From Roseovarius sp. SCSIO 43702 (GTDB taxonomy: Bacteria; Pseudomonadota; Alphaproteobacteria; Rhodobacterales; Rhodobacteraceae), in contig NZ_CP080623.1 in assembly GCF_019599045.1 (NCBI RefSeq), forward strand, positions 1,944,501 through 2,008,500: a DNA stretch of 64,000 nt, given 5' to 3'. The notes under the pieces are model-generated. The model was not told the DNA's origin and did no database searches. It saw nothing but the letters and a program-made list of their open reading frames with translations. The number at the start of each line of letters is the position of its first letter. Within the stretch, counting starts at the first letter, position 1. This document shows, in pieces, positions 1 to 8,104 of the stretch. A program made the position numbers and the translations under genes.

Positions 1-95
1 CGCAGCCAGATCGCGTGGAACCGGCGCGCGCCGCCGCCCTGTCCGAGCGTCAGGGTGTTGCCGTCGTCGCTCACGCGTGCGTCATGGATCGTCAT
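1..95 (-). CDS. N-terminal fragment of a gamma-butyrobetaine hydroxylase-like protein (partial)
   Basis: Only the first 31 codons are inside the window; the rest lies to the left. The peptide begins MTIHDARVSDDGNTLTLG and continues to a RRFHAIWLR motif. That resembles the small N-terminal domain (DUF971/GBBH-like) of carnitine-pathway Fe(II)/2-oxoglutarate dioxygenases, where F-x-x-x-WLRDNC is typical. The catalytic domain is not visible, so the enzyme could equally be trimethyllysine dioxygenase or another member. It is divergent from the LysR gene at 187, with 91 bp between the starts, which suggests that regulator may control it. Confidence 0.5.
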   Translation of the reverse strand, partial: MTIHDARVSDDGNTLTLGQGGGARRFHAIWL

Positions 96-186
96 GCCAA
101 ACCTCTCGATGTGTCCGGCTTGAGCTTTTCACGATGCGGGCATAACCTCAATCAAGGCGTTCGCGGTCTGAGGGGCGGATATTCTT

Positions 187-1047
187 ATGGCTGAACTGTC
201 GCTCGACACGATATCGCTCGAATGGATCCGCGCGTTCGAATCGGCGGGCCGCACTGGAAGCTTCACCGCCGCCGCGACGGAGACGGGCCTCACCCAGGCC
301 GCCATCAGCCAGCGGATCACGCACCTGGAACGCAGGCTCGGCACGCAGCTCTTCGTGCGCAACGCGCGCGGCGTGACGCTCAGCGTCGATGGCGAAAGCT
401 GGCTTCCCTATGTCACCGCCGCGTTGCGTGACCTGGGCGAGAGCTGCGAGGCATTCTTCGGGCTCGATCGTCGCAAGGTCTCGATCTCGGCCAGCGCCTC
501 GGTCACGGCGCTCTGGCTTGCGCCGCGGCTTGCCCGCTGGCAGGGAGACGACCGGCCCGAGATCGCGTTCTCGACCATGGTGCTGCAATCGGAAAGCCAG
601 CATCTCGATGCCACGATCCGCGTGCGCTATGGCGTGGGCGATTGGGGCGATCACCACAAGGTGCCGCTCTTCGCCGAGGCGATCGGCGCGGTCGCGGCGC
701 CGCATCTGTTGCGCGAGGGGGCCGCGTGGCAGACCCTGCCACGCCTCGCGCTCTCGGGGCCGCGGGCGGGCTGGCCGGAATGGGCGCGGCAGACGGGCGA
801 TCCGATGACGCCCGTGCCCTCGGTCCGGTTCGACAGCCTGGGCGGCGCGCTTGCCGCGGCCGAGGCGGGGGCAGGGGTGCTGCTGGCCTCGCTGCCGCTG
901 TGCCGCGACCGGCTCGCGGCGGGAAGCCTGGTTCAGGTATCGGACGCGGTGCTGACGCCGCCGGAAACCTACTGGATGATCGCGCGGAAGGATGCGCTGA
1001 CCGGCGCCCTGTGGCGGCGGCTGTCCGAGCGGTTCGCCGAAGGGTAG
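187..1047 (+). CDS. LysR-family transcriptional regulator (GcvA-like)
   Basis: 286-residue LysR-type regulator. The winged helix-turn-helix lies at about residues 10-70 (TGSFTAAATETGLTQAAISQ, then HLERRLGTQLFVR), followed by a periplasmic-binding-protein-like effector domain. The -AIS-R-I--LE--LG--LF-R pattern is diagnostic of the family and the overall form is like GcvA. ATG 187 is preceded by GAGGGG about 11 bp upstream. It is divergent from the dioxygenase-like fragment and codirectional with the dehydrogenase at 1135, so either could be its target. The effector is unknown. Confidence 0.9.
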   Translation: MAELSLDTISLEWIRAFESAGRTGSFTAAATETGLTQAAISQRITHLERRLGTQLFVRNARGVTLSVDGESWLPYVTAALRDLGESCEAFFGLDRRKVSISASASVTALWLAPRLARWQGDDRPEIAFSTMVLQSESQHLDATIRVRYGVGDWGDHHKVPLFAEAIGAVAAPHLLREGAAWQTLPRLALSGPRAGWPEWARQTGDPMTPVPSVRFDSLGGALAAAEAGAGVLLASLPLCRDRLAAGSLVQVSDAVLTPPETYWMIARKDALTGALWRRLSERFAEG

Positions 1048-1134
1048 GGGCATCGCGCAATTGCAAGGCGCTCGCGACCCGTGCCAAGGTCTCCTTGCCG
1101 CGCGCTGCGCCGTATCCAGTTCCGGGACCATGCC

Positions 1135-2157
1135 ATGAAGATCATCCGAACCGATTGCGAGCTTGAATGTCCGCGGGTGGATGGCGCGCTGCGCGAGGCG
1201 GGGCACGAGCTCGTTCTTCTGCCCGAGGGCGTGTCCGAGCCCGACCTCATCGCCGCGGTGCGGGACGCCGGGTTGATCCTCATGTGCTACACCCCGATCA
1301 CCTCGACCGTTATCGACGCCGCGCCGCATCTGAAAGGTATCGTGAAATACGGCGTGGGGATCGACGCGGTCGATATTCCGGCGGCCATCGCGCGCAAGGT
1401 CCCCGTCGTCAACATCCCGCTCTATGCCGAGGAGACGGTGGCCGAGGGGGCCTTCGCGCTTCTCATCGCGCTGGCGCGCAAGCTCGTCCCGCTCAGCCGG
1501 GAGATGGAGAGGGAAGGATGGGCGTGGCCCACGCAACGCTGGCTGGGGAGCGACATCGCGGGCAAGACCCTGGGCCTGATCGGTGTCGGCCATATCGGCC
1601 GCAGCGTGGCGCGGATGGCGGGCGCGGGGTTTCGGGCGCGGGTGCTGGGCTACAACCCGGGCAAGAGCGCCGAGGAGCTGCGCGCGGCGGGCGTCGAGAA
1701 ACGCGACGATCTGCACGCGATGCTGGGCGAGTGCGATTTCGTCTCGGTGCATTGCGTGCTCAACGATGACACGCGGGGCATGATCGGGGCGGCGGAATTC
1801 GCGGCGATGAAGCCCGGCGCGCTTTTCGTGAACGTCTCGCGCGGGGCGATCGCGGACGAGGCAGCGCTGCTTGAGGCGCTGCGATCGGGGCATCTCGGCG
1901 GGGCCGCGCTCGACGTATTCGGCCAAGAGCCGCTCGACCGCCGCGATCATCCCCTCGCGCCGCTCTTCGGAATGGAGAACGTGATCCTGAGCCCGCATCT
2001 CACCTTCTACACCAGGGACGCGATGACGCGGCTCGAGGAGGAGACGCTGGCGCGCTGTGCCGAGATCATCGAGGGGAGACCCGTGACGATCCGCTCGCTC
2101 GACCCCCGGCTGAGGGCGCAGCACGAGGGGGTGGTCTTCGCGCAAGCCGACGGCTGA
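1135..2157 (+). CDS. D-isomer-specific 2-hydroxyacid dehydrogenase
   Basis: 340-residue NAD(P)-dependent 2-hydroxyacid dehydrogenase of the SerA/formate dehydrogenase fold. The Rossmann motif GVGHIGRSVARMAG is near residue 150. The catalytic Arg is in NVSRGAIADE, the Glu in GQEPLD, and the His in ILSPHLTF. The ATG at 1135 fits the MKIIRTDCELECP N-terminus; an upstream in-frame ATG at 1081 would add 18 residues unlike the family. Its substrate cannot be read from sequence; phosphoglycerate-, glyoxylate- and hydroxypyruvate-type enzymes look alike. It follows the LysR gene by 87 bp on the same strand. Confidence 0.88.
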   Translation: MKIIRTDCELECPRVDGALREAGHELVLLPEGVSEPDLIAAVRDAGLILMCYTPITSTVIDAAPHLKGIVKYGVGIDAVDIPAAIARKVPVVNIPLYAEETVAEGAFALLIALARKLVPLSREMEREGWAWPTQRWLGSDIAGKTLGLIGVGHIGRSVARMAGAGFRARVLGYNPGKSAEELRAAGVEKRDDLHAMLGECDFVSVHCVLNDDTRGMIGAAEFAAMKPGALFVNVSRGAIADEAALLEALRSGHLGGAALDVFGQEPLDRRDHPLAPLFGMENVILSPHLTFYTRDAMTRLEEETLARCAEIIEGRPVTIRSLDPRLRAQHEGVVFAQADG

Positions 2158-2220
2158 GAATTTCGGCGCTTCAAAAGCCACGAGCCCTCAACTATACGTC
2201 GAAGTAGTGTATCGCGGGCA

Positions 2221-2241
2221 TCCATATGCCCTGCTTATGGA
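2221..2241. promoter_or_regulatory. LysR-type operator candidate upstream of the LysR gene at 2253
   Basis: A perfect inverted repeat TCCATA-N9-TATGGA ends 11 bp before the ATG at 2253. It contains the LysR-type T-N11-A arrangement (T2225, A2237), written ATA-N9-TAT. The position fits autorepression. An alternative in-frame ATG at 2226 falls inside this dyad, which is one reason to prefer the ATG at 2253. Confidence 0.45.
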
Positions 2242-2252
2242 TTAGGGCTGCC

Positions 2253-3122
2253 ATGAACTACAGCCAACTCAAGGCGTTTCACAACGTCGCGCTGCATGGC
2301 GGGTTTTCCCGCGCGGCCGAGGCGCTGTTGCTGACGCAACCGGCGATCTCGGAGCAGGTACGCAAGCTTGAACAGGAGAACGACGTGCTGCTCTTCTCGC
2401 GCGAGCGCAAGCGGGTGCGTCTCACGCGCGAGGGCGAGGCGCTGTTCCTGCTCACGCGCCGCTTCTTCGAGGCAGAAGAACAGATCCGCGAACATCTCTC
2501 GCAATCGAGTGCCGCGCCGCGGGGCGAGCTGCGCATCATCGCCGATGCCGCGCACCACGTGACCGACGTGCTGAGCGCCTTCCGCAAGAAACATCCCGGC
2601 GTCCACGTGACCTTGCGCACCGGGAATTCCGAAGAGGTGCTCTCCGCGCTGCGCAGCTACGAGGCCGAGATCGGCGTTCTGGGTAGTCCCGACCCCGGCG
2701 GCGACCTCGAATACGTGGAGCTTGGCGCGACCTCGATCGTGGCCTGCGTGGCGCGCGACCTGATCGACGAGGGGATCGACGAAATGACCCTGGCCGAGAT
2801 CGCCAGGTGGCCGCTCGTCTTTCGCGAGAGGGGGTCCAAGACGCGTGCCGAGATCGAGGCCGAAGCCGAGCGCCAGGGCGTGCCGCTGATCCCGATGATC
2901 GAGGTGGAGGGCCGCGAGGCGATGCGCGAAGTGGTCGCATCGGGCGCCGGGATCGGCTTCGTCTCGGAGGCCGAGTTCGGCCAGGACGCGCGGCTTCGGC
3001 GGATCACCCTCAAGGGCGTCGATCTGAGGATGAGCGAAACCCTCGTCTACCTCGCGCAGCGCAGCGATGTCCGCGTGATCCGCGCCTTCATGGAGGTCGA
3101 GCGGACACGCAGAACCCGCTAG
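2253..3122 (+). CDS. LysR-family regulator, probably of 2-aminoethylphosphonate uptake
   Basis: 289-residue LysR regulator. The N-terminal wHTH is GGFSRAAEALLLTQPAISEQ followed by VRKLEQENDVLLFSR, with a substrate-binding domain after it. It resembles the LysR subgroup found with 2-aminoethylphosphonate (AEP) genes (TIGR03339-type), and the neighbouring convergent operon encodes an AEP-type ABC transporter, so AEP control is inferred. ATG 2253 has AGGG 6-9 bp upstream. The dyad at 2221-2241 sits directly before it. It converges on the permease gene with only 18 bp between the stops. Confidence 0.85.
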   Translation: MNYSQLKAFHNVALHGGFSRAAEALLLTQPAISEQVRKLEQENDVLLFSRERKRVRLTREGEALFLLTRRFFEAEEQIREHLSQSSAAPRGELRIIADAAHHVTDVLSAFRKKHPGVHVTLRTGNSEEVLSALRSYEAEIGVLGSPDPGGDLEYVELGATSIVACVARDLIDEGIDEMTLAEIARWPLVFRERGSKTRAEIEAEAERQGVPLIPMIEVEGREAMREVVASGAGIGFVSEAEFGQDARLRRITLKGVDLRMSETLVYLAQRSDVRVIRAFMEVERTRRTR

Positions 3123-3140
3123 GGCGTTTCGCGAAACGCC
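3123..3140. terminator. Bidirectional terminator between convergent genes
   Basis: Perfect 18-bp palindrome GGCGTTTCGCGAAACGCC fills the whole gap between the LysR stop (3120-3122) and the permease stop (from 3141). It can fold into a 7-bp stem with a CGCG loop on either strand. No long T-run follows. Confidence 0.6.
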
Positions 3141-5174
3141 TTAGCCGCGCCAGGCCTGCGTACGTTTCAGCACACCGCGCGAGAGGATCATGTGAACGAT
3201 CCGCGCGCCCGCGTTGGTATAGAAGATCATCATCCCCATCGCCGCCGCCGGGGCGATGTCGCCCGCATCGTCCATGTTGAGCACCGCGACCGAGGCGAGC
3301 GCCGTGTCGGGTGAATAGAGAAACACCACAGCCGACACGGTCGTGAGCGCATTGACGAAGAGATAGATCGAGATGTCCAGGATCGCGGGCAGGCAGACCG
3401 GCACTGTCACGCGGCTGAAGAGCTTGACCGTCGGCGTCTTGAGCGAGGCCGAGACGGCCTCGAAATCGCGATCCATCTGCTTGAGCGCCGTCACCGCCGT
3501 CAGGTGCGACACGGTGTAGAAATGCGTCACCGTCGCGATGACCAGGATCGCCATCGTCCCGTAGAGAAAGTTGAGCGGGTTGTCGGGGTCGTTGAAGAAG
3601 AAGATATAGGCCAGGCCCAGCACCATCCCCGGAATGGCCATGGGCAGCATCGCGACCATCTGGAAGATCGCGCGTCCCATCGCGAAACCGTTGGCCTTCT
3701 CGACCAGGTAGGCGCCGACGAAGATCACCACCGTCCCGCTCAGCGCCGTGAGAAGGCCGAGCTTGATCGAGTTGTAATAGGAGGACCATCCGCCGCCGTC
3801 CATGAGGTCGAAGCGGTAGTTGTTCAGGCTGAGGCTGAGGTCATAGGGCCAGAACTTCACCAGCGCCGCGAACTGACACACGGCCAGAAGCCCCACGATG
3901 AAAAGCGCGACGAGCAGGCTGTAGACGAGGAAGAAATTGTCCATGGCCCGGTTGGGCTTGGGCTGATACGGCACCGAGCGCGCCGAGAGCATCGCGACCT
4001 GCCGCCGCTGCACGATGCGGTCGACGGTGAAAGCGAGGATCGCCGGGACCACGAGGACCACCGACACGACCGCGCCCATCTCGAAATTCTGCTGCCCGAT
4101 CACCTGTTTGTAGATGTCGACCGCCAGCACGTCGAACTGGCCGCCGATCACCTTGGGCAGGCCGAAATCGGTGATCACGAGGTTGAAGACCACGAAGGCC
4201 GCCGAGATGAGCCCGTAGCGCGCGCCGGGGATCGTCACGGTCCAGAAGGTCCGCCAGGGCGAGGAGCGCAGGGAAAGCGCCGCCTCGTAATAGCGCGCGT
4301 CCGAGATCGACAGCGCCGTCGCGATGATGATGAACGCATGCGGGAAGGTGAAGAAGACCGACCCGATGACGATCCCTATGGGGCCGTAGATATCCGCGCC
4401 CATCAGCATCCAGTTGATCATGCCCTGGTTGCCGAAAAGATAGATGAGCGCGATCCCCGGAAGAAGCGACGGCACGAGGATCGGCATCATCGCCACCATG
4501 CGGAACACCCCCTTGAACCGCATGCAGCTTCGGTTCAGCGCATAGGCGAACCAGAAGGCCAGCGTCACCGTGATGATCGTCGATATGGTCGCGATCAGAA
4601 GCGAGTTCTGGATCGAGCTGAAGAGCGCGGGGTTCGAGAAATACTCGGTGAAGTTCTGGAACCCGACGCTGCGCACCGGTCGCAGATAGGCGCGGCGGAA
4701 CGTGTTGCTGTCCATCTCGAGCCAGTCGGTGCCGGTATGAAGCTGCGAGCCGACGAGGAAGCGGCCTTCGTCGGTGGTGTTGCGCAGGCGGTACATGACC
4801 GGGCTGCGGAAGTCGAAATCGGGAAAAAGCTGCACGACCTCGAGCCGCCCATCGGCCCCGGTGGCAAGATCGGAGGGCTCGAGACGGCCCAGGTCGTCGT
4901 TGAGTTCGGCCAGCGTCACCGGGTCGGTGGTATAGTTGCCCGCCTCGTCGCTGACCTGCACCTCGTAGGCCGACAGGTCGTAGGTGAAGGTCGAGAGGCT
5001 CTTCGAGAGCATGGCGTAGAGCGGCAGGACGAGCGACACGACGAGATAGAGCGCGATGACCACCATCAGTGCCCGCATCACGTAGTCATCGCGCGAGAGC
5101 TTGCCTTTCACCACCGGCGTGTCCGGCGGGATATCTGCCTTCGCCGGGAAGACCCGGCCATCCGTCGCGGTCAT
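3141..5174 (-). CDS. AEP-type ABC transporter permease (fused double permease)
   Basis: 677-residue inner-membrane permease with two BPD_transp_1 halves in one chain, like FbpB/ThiP and the PhnU2/AepW-type permease of AEP importers. EAA-loop motifs are visible in each half (YYEAALSLRSSPWRTFWTVTIP and FEAVSASLKTPTVKLFSRVTVP). It is longer than the ~550 residues usual for the family because of an extracytoplasmic segment of about 120 residues after the first membrane helix (residues ~65-175). It is the last gene of a leftward operon, 4 bp after the ATPase gene. It should move the phosphonate captured by the binding protein encoded at 6433-7452. Confidence 0.85.
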   Translation of the reverse strand: MTATDGRVFPAKADIPPDTPVVKGKLSRDDYVMRALMVVIALYLVVSLVLPLYAMLSKSLSTFTYDLSAYEVQVSDEAGNYTTDPVTLAELNDDLGRLEPSDLATGADGRLEVVQLFPDFDFRSPVMYRLRNTTDEGRFLVGSQLHTGTDWLEMDSNTFRRAYLRPVRSVGFQNFTEYFSNPALFSSIQNSLLIATISTIITVTLAFWFAYALNRSCMRFKGVFRMVAMMPILVPSLLPGIALIYLFGNQGMINWMLMGADIYGPIGIVIGSVFFTFPHAFIIIATALSISDARYYEAALSLRSSPWRTFWTVTIPGARYGLISAAFVVFNLVITDFGLPKVIGGQFDVLAVDIYKQVIGQQNFEMGAVVSVVLVVPAILAFTVDRIVQRRQVAMLSARSVPYQPKPNRAMDNFFLVYSLLVALFIVGLLAVCQFAALVKFWPYDLSLSLNNYRFDLMDGGGWSSYYNSIKLGLLTALSGTVVIFVGAYLVEKANGFAMGRAIFQMVAMLPMAIPGMVLGLAYIFFFNDPDNPLNFLYGTMAILVIATVTHFYTVSHLTAVTALKQMDRDFEAVSASLKTPTVKLFSRVTVPVCLPAILDISIYLFVNALTTVSAVVFLYSPDTALASVAVLNMDDAGDIAPAAAMGMMIFYTNAGARIVHMILSRGVLKRTQAWRG

Positions 5175-5178
5175 CCGG

Positions 5179-6348
5179 TCACTCCTGTCCAGCCGTCGGG
5201 CACGCGAAGGCCATGAGGCGGTCGCGCGGCAGTTCCACGGTCATGGAGCCGCCCTCGCGCAGGTCCAGCCGCCGCACCGCGTTGATCGAGAAATCGGCGA
5301 TCAGTTCTTCGCCGCGAAACGCGGCGTTGCCGAGGTGACAGCGCCAGAAGGCCCCGAGAAATTCCATCGAGTCGACGGTCACGTCGAACGTGTTGCTCGC
5401 CCGGCTTCGCTCGCCCGAGCTGTCATCCGCGCCGCCATAGGGGATGATGTCATTGGGCCGGATCGCCGCGACGATCTCGGTCCCCTTCGCGAAGTCGTAG
5501 GCAAGGCAATCCATCTCGGCATCGCCGATCACCACCGATTGCGGCCCGCCGGCCCGGGCGGGGATCTGGTTCATCTCGCCGATGAAATCCGCCACGAAAA
5601 GCGAGGCGGGCTCACGGTAGATCTCGGTGGGCGTGCCGACCTGTTCGATCACGCCATGGTTCATCACGACGATCCGGTCGGCCATGACGAGCGCCTCTTC
5701 CTGGTCATGCGTCACCATGATGGTCGTCACGCCAAGAGTGCGCTGCAACTCCTTGATCTGGTGGCGCAAATGCACGCGGACCTTGGCGTCAAGGGCAGAA
5801 AGCGGCTCGTCGAGAAGCAGAAGACCGGGATTCGTCGCAAGCGCCCGCGCGAGCGCGATGCGCTGCTGTTGTCCGCCCGAGAGTTGCGCGGGATACTTGT
5901 CGCCCTGGTCGGGCAGCCCGATGAGACCCAGAAGCTCGGTCACGCGGGCCTCGACCTCGCGGCGCGGGCGCCCCTCGTTCTCGAGCCCGAAGGCAATGTT
6001 GCGCCGCACCGTCAGGTTGGGGAAAAGCGCGTAGGACTGGAAGACGATGCCGAAATCGCGTTTCGAGGGGGGCAGGGCCGAGATGTCCTTGCCGGCTTGC
6101 AGGACCGTCCCGTGGGTTTGCAGGTCGAGCCCCGCGATGGCGCGCAGAAGCGTCGTCTTGCCGCATCCCGAGGGTCCGAGGAAGCAGACGAACTCGCCCT
6201 CTCTCACCTCGAGCGAGATGTCCCTCAGTGCCGCGAACTCACCGAAATACTTCCAGAGCCCGTCGATGCGCAGGTAGGCGCGCGGCTCGTCCTGCTGGAG
6301 CGTCGGATCGGCTTCGGAAACCGCGACTGCGGCTGTGCTCTGGGCCAT
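5179..6348 (-). CDS. AEP-type ABC transporter ATP-binding protein
   Basis: 389-residue ATPase. Walker A GPSGCGKT is at residues 58-65, the Q-loop VFQSYALFP near 102-110, signature LSGGQQQR at 156-163, and Walker B LLLLDEP at 176-182, with MVTHDQEEAL after it. A C-terminal TOBE-like regulatory domain contains AIRPNDI. ATG 6348 is chosen because it has an AGAGG ribosome site and gives a family-length N-terminus; the open frame extends 26 codons further upstream. It energises the permease at 3141-5174. The gap before it carries a strong hairpin. Confidence 0.88.
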   Translation of the reverse strand: MAQSTAAVAVSEADPTLQQDEPRAYLRIDGLWKYFGEFAALRDISLEVREGEFVCFLGPSGCGKTTLLRAIAGLDLQTHGTVLQAGKDISALPPSKRDFGIVFQSYALFPNLTVRRNIAFGLENEGRPRREVEARVTELLGLIGLPDQGDKYPAQLSGGQQQRIALARALATNPGLLLLDEPLSALDAKVRVHLRHQIKELQRTLGVTTIMVTHDQEEALVMADRIVVMNHGVIEQVGTPTEIYREPASLFVADFIGEMNQIPARAGGPQSVVIGDAEMDCLAYDFAKGTEIVAAIRPNDIIPYGGADDSSGERSRASNTFDVTVDSMEFLGAFWRCHLGNAAFRGEELIADFSINAVRRLDLREGGSMTVELPRDRLMAFACPTAGQE

Positions 6349-6398
6349 GCTCGGCACCTCTTCTCTGTCGGAAAACGGGGGGTGGTCCAGCCGGGGCA

Positions 6399-6420
6399 GG
6401 GGGCGCGCAACCGCGCCCCC
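6399..6420 (-). terminator. GC-rich hairpin between binding-protein and ATPase genes
   Basis: GGGGGCGCG, a 4-nt loop, then CGCGCCCCC: a perfect 9-bp stem beginning 12 nt after the binding-protein stop and lying within the operon. No T-run follows, so it more likely attenuates or protects the 3' end of the binding-protein mRNA than fully terminates. Such a hairpin would give excess binding protein over membrane components. Confidence 0.55.
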
Positions 6421-6432
6421 GCCCACACGCGA

Positions 6433-7452
6433 TCACTCGGACTCGGACTTGCTGTCGTAGCGCTTCTGCCATTCCTCGAGGATCCGCTCGCGGTTGTTCG
6501 CGGCGAATTCGAAATCGTTGTCGATCATCGCCTCCTCGAGCCCTTCGGGGAAATGTTCGACCGGCTTGGCGATTCCGGGGATCGCCACCACGGCATAGCC
6601 GACATTGTATTCCTCCATGGCCTTCTCGCTGATGGTCCAGTCCACGAGGGTGCGCGCGGCCTCGGGCGCGTCGGTGCCAGCGACGATGGCGATCGCCTCC
6701 ATGTCCCAGCCGACGCCTTCTTCGGGCACGATGATCTCGATCGGCGCGCCGTCGGCCTTCGACTTGGCCCCGCGGAAGGCGAAGGAGATGCCGATGGGGA
6801 TCTCACCCGCCGCGGCGAGCTTGCAGGGCTTCGAGCCGGAATGCGTGTACCGCGCGATATTCTCGTGCAGCGCATCCATGTAGGCCCAGCCTTCGTCCTC
6901 GCCGAACATCTGCAACCAGCTCGAGACGTCGAGGAAGCCGGTGCCCGAACTGTTCGGGTTGGGCATGATGACCTGGTCCTTGTAGACCGGGTCCGTCAGG
7001 TCCTTCCACGAGGTTGGCTGCGGCAGGCCCAGCTTCTCGGCCTCGACGGTGTTGAAGCAGACGGCCGCCACCCAGGCGTCCATGCCCACCCAGGCGGGCG
7101 GGTCGCTCTTGTCCACGAACTTGGGATCGAGCTTCTCGACGCCCTCGGGCTTGTAGGGCTCCAGCATGCCTTCGGATTTCAGCAGCAGAAGCGATGTAGC
7201 CGCGAGTCCCCAGATCACGTCCGCCTGCGGGTTGTTCTTCTCGGCTAGGAGCTTCGCGGTCACGACGCCGGTGGAATCGCGCACCCAGTTGATCTTGATG
7301 TCGGGGTGATCCTCGTTGAACTTCTCGGCATAGCGCTTGAGGTCTTCGGCCTCGATCGCGGTGTAGACCGTCAATTCGGTCTCGGCCATGGCAGCACCCG
7401 CCGTCATGAGCCCGGCGATCGCGGACAGTCCCAGTGTTCTCAGAAATTGCAT
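6433..7452 (-). CDS. 2-aminoethylphosphonate-type ABC transporter substrate-binding protein
   Basis: 339-residue periplasmic binding protein of the Fe(III)/AEP extracellular solute-binding class. It has a Sec signal peptide (MQFLRTLGLSAIAGLMTAGA, AMA cleavage). The mature part has the highly conserved pattern of the putative AEP-binding family (TIGR03261/AepX-like): ELTVYTAIEAEDLKRY, NPQADVIWGLAATSLLLLKS, GTGFLDVSSWLQMFGE and THSGSKPCK. ATG 7452 has GGGAG 9 bp upstream; the open frame continues 14 codons higher (MRAKRMSH) but would spoil the signal peptide. It is the first gene of the importer operon. AEP as ligand is inferred from family resemblance, not tested. Confidence 0.88.
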   Translation of the reverse strand: MQFLRTLGLSAIAGLMTAGAAMAETELTVYTAIEAEDLKRYAEKFNEDHPDIKINWVRDSTGVVTAKLLAEKNNPQADVIWGLAATSLLLLKSEGMLEPYKPEGVEKLDPKFVDKSDPPAWVGMDAWVAAVCFNTVEAEKLGLPQPTSWKDLTDPVYKDQVIMPNPNSSGTGFLDVSSWLQMFGEDEGWAYMDALHENIARYTHSGSKPCKLAAAGEIPIGISFAFRGAKSKADGAPIEIIVPEEGVGWDMEAIAIVAGTDAPEAARTLVDWTISEKAMEEYNVGYAVVAIPGIAKPVEHFPEGLEEAMIDNDFEFAANNRERILEEWQKRYDSKSESE

Positions 7453-7477
7453 TCCGTCAGTCTCCCAGTTGTGTGAC

Positions 7478-7494
7478 ATGCGTTTTGCACGCAT
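7478..7494. promoter_or_regulatory. Perfect dyad in the leader of the AEP operon
   Basis: ATGCGT-TTTGC-ACGCAT, a perfect 6-bp inverted repeat with a 5-bp spacer, 26-42 bp upstream of the binding-protein ATG. Its place just upstream of the ribosome site fits an operator. It does not match the LysR dyad at 2221-2241, so a different regulator may bind. Confidence 0.4.
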
Positions 7495-8104
7495 TTGTTT
7501 TCATTTTTACGACACGAGTTTCGCAGACGAGAGGAAAAAAGATAATTGATATTACCTACAAGACCATAGGCTCAGTTTATATGAGAGGCGCCAACGGATC
7601 GTGCGGAAGTTGAAGATGGGCGCGTTAGGATTTGAAACCACGGAATAAATCGCGTTCCCTGAACCGAAAGCGTTCTTGATGACACATCGGCAGACCCCGC
7701 AGCGCGCAGCACTATTATTGACATAATACTGATTATGCGCAATCGGGATGCGGTTTTGTCGTCCTGTCGGAACGCGCTAATGGAAACACTCCGACAAACA
7801 ATTGCCGATGAAAATCTTGCCATGTTGCGACCTGTAGATGAAACGCTCTCCATCGTGCCACTGGCGCTATGGCCCAACTCCCTACCCCGCCCGCGTGGCG
7901 AACAGGCAAGCCGGCCATCCGAATGACGGGCAGCGCGTCGGCAGGAACGCCAAAGCGAACGCGACCGGTCATTTGGTAGCTTGGACGGCCGCAACAACTG
8001 ACAACTCGAACAAACTCGACTAAGGTCACTCAAGTCGTTCCGCGCTATTGCAAATCCGACGCAGTTTTGTGCAAGTTGTCAGCAACATCGGATCAGGAAT
8101 TTTC
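7495..8104. other. 610-bp AT-richer intergenic region without a convincing gene
   Basis: This gap separates the divergent AEP operon and mrp operon. Its base composition is visibly less GC-rich than the flanking genes, mainly around 7500-7750. Possible reading frames (for example 7735-7926 plus, 7572-8033 minus, 7733-8029 minus) lack a ribosome site, recognisable motifs or the codon bias of the neighbours. It should hold both operon promoters; a dyad is noted at 7717-7744. Confidence 0.5.
7717..7744. promoter_or_regulatory. Extended dyad around a TTGACA-like element
   Basis: The core CATAAT-ACTG-ATTATG (7722-7737) is a perfect 6-bp inverted repeat, flanked further by ATTG and CAAT. A TTGACA hexamer (7718-7723) overlaps it, but no good -10 box lies 16-18 bp downstream. 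It may be a regulator site for the mrp side of the gap. Confidence 0.3.

Noticed and set aside
148..2181. 677-codon open frame antisense to the LysR and dehydrogenase genes
   Set aside because: Arg/His/Ala/Gly-rich composition typical of a GC-rich shadow; both genes on the other strand have clear family motifs.
3504..5216. 570-codon open frame antisense to the permease
   Set aside because: His/Arg/Glu-rich low-meaning sequence; permease motifs on the other strand are clear.
5101..7248. 715-codon open frame antisense to ATPase and binding-protein genes
   Set aside because: Spans two real genes and their gap with no motif.
7735..7926. 63-codon frame in the gap before mrp
   Set aside because: No ribosome site, no motif, codon use unlike the neighbours.
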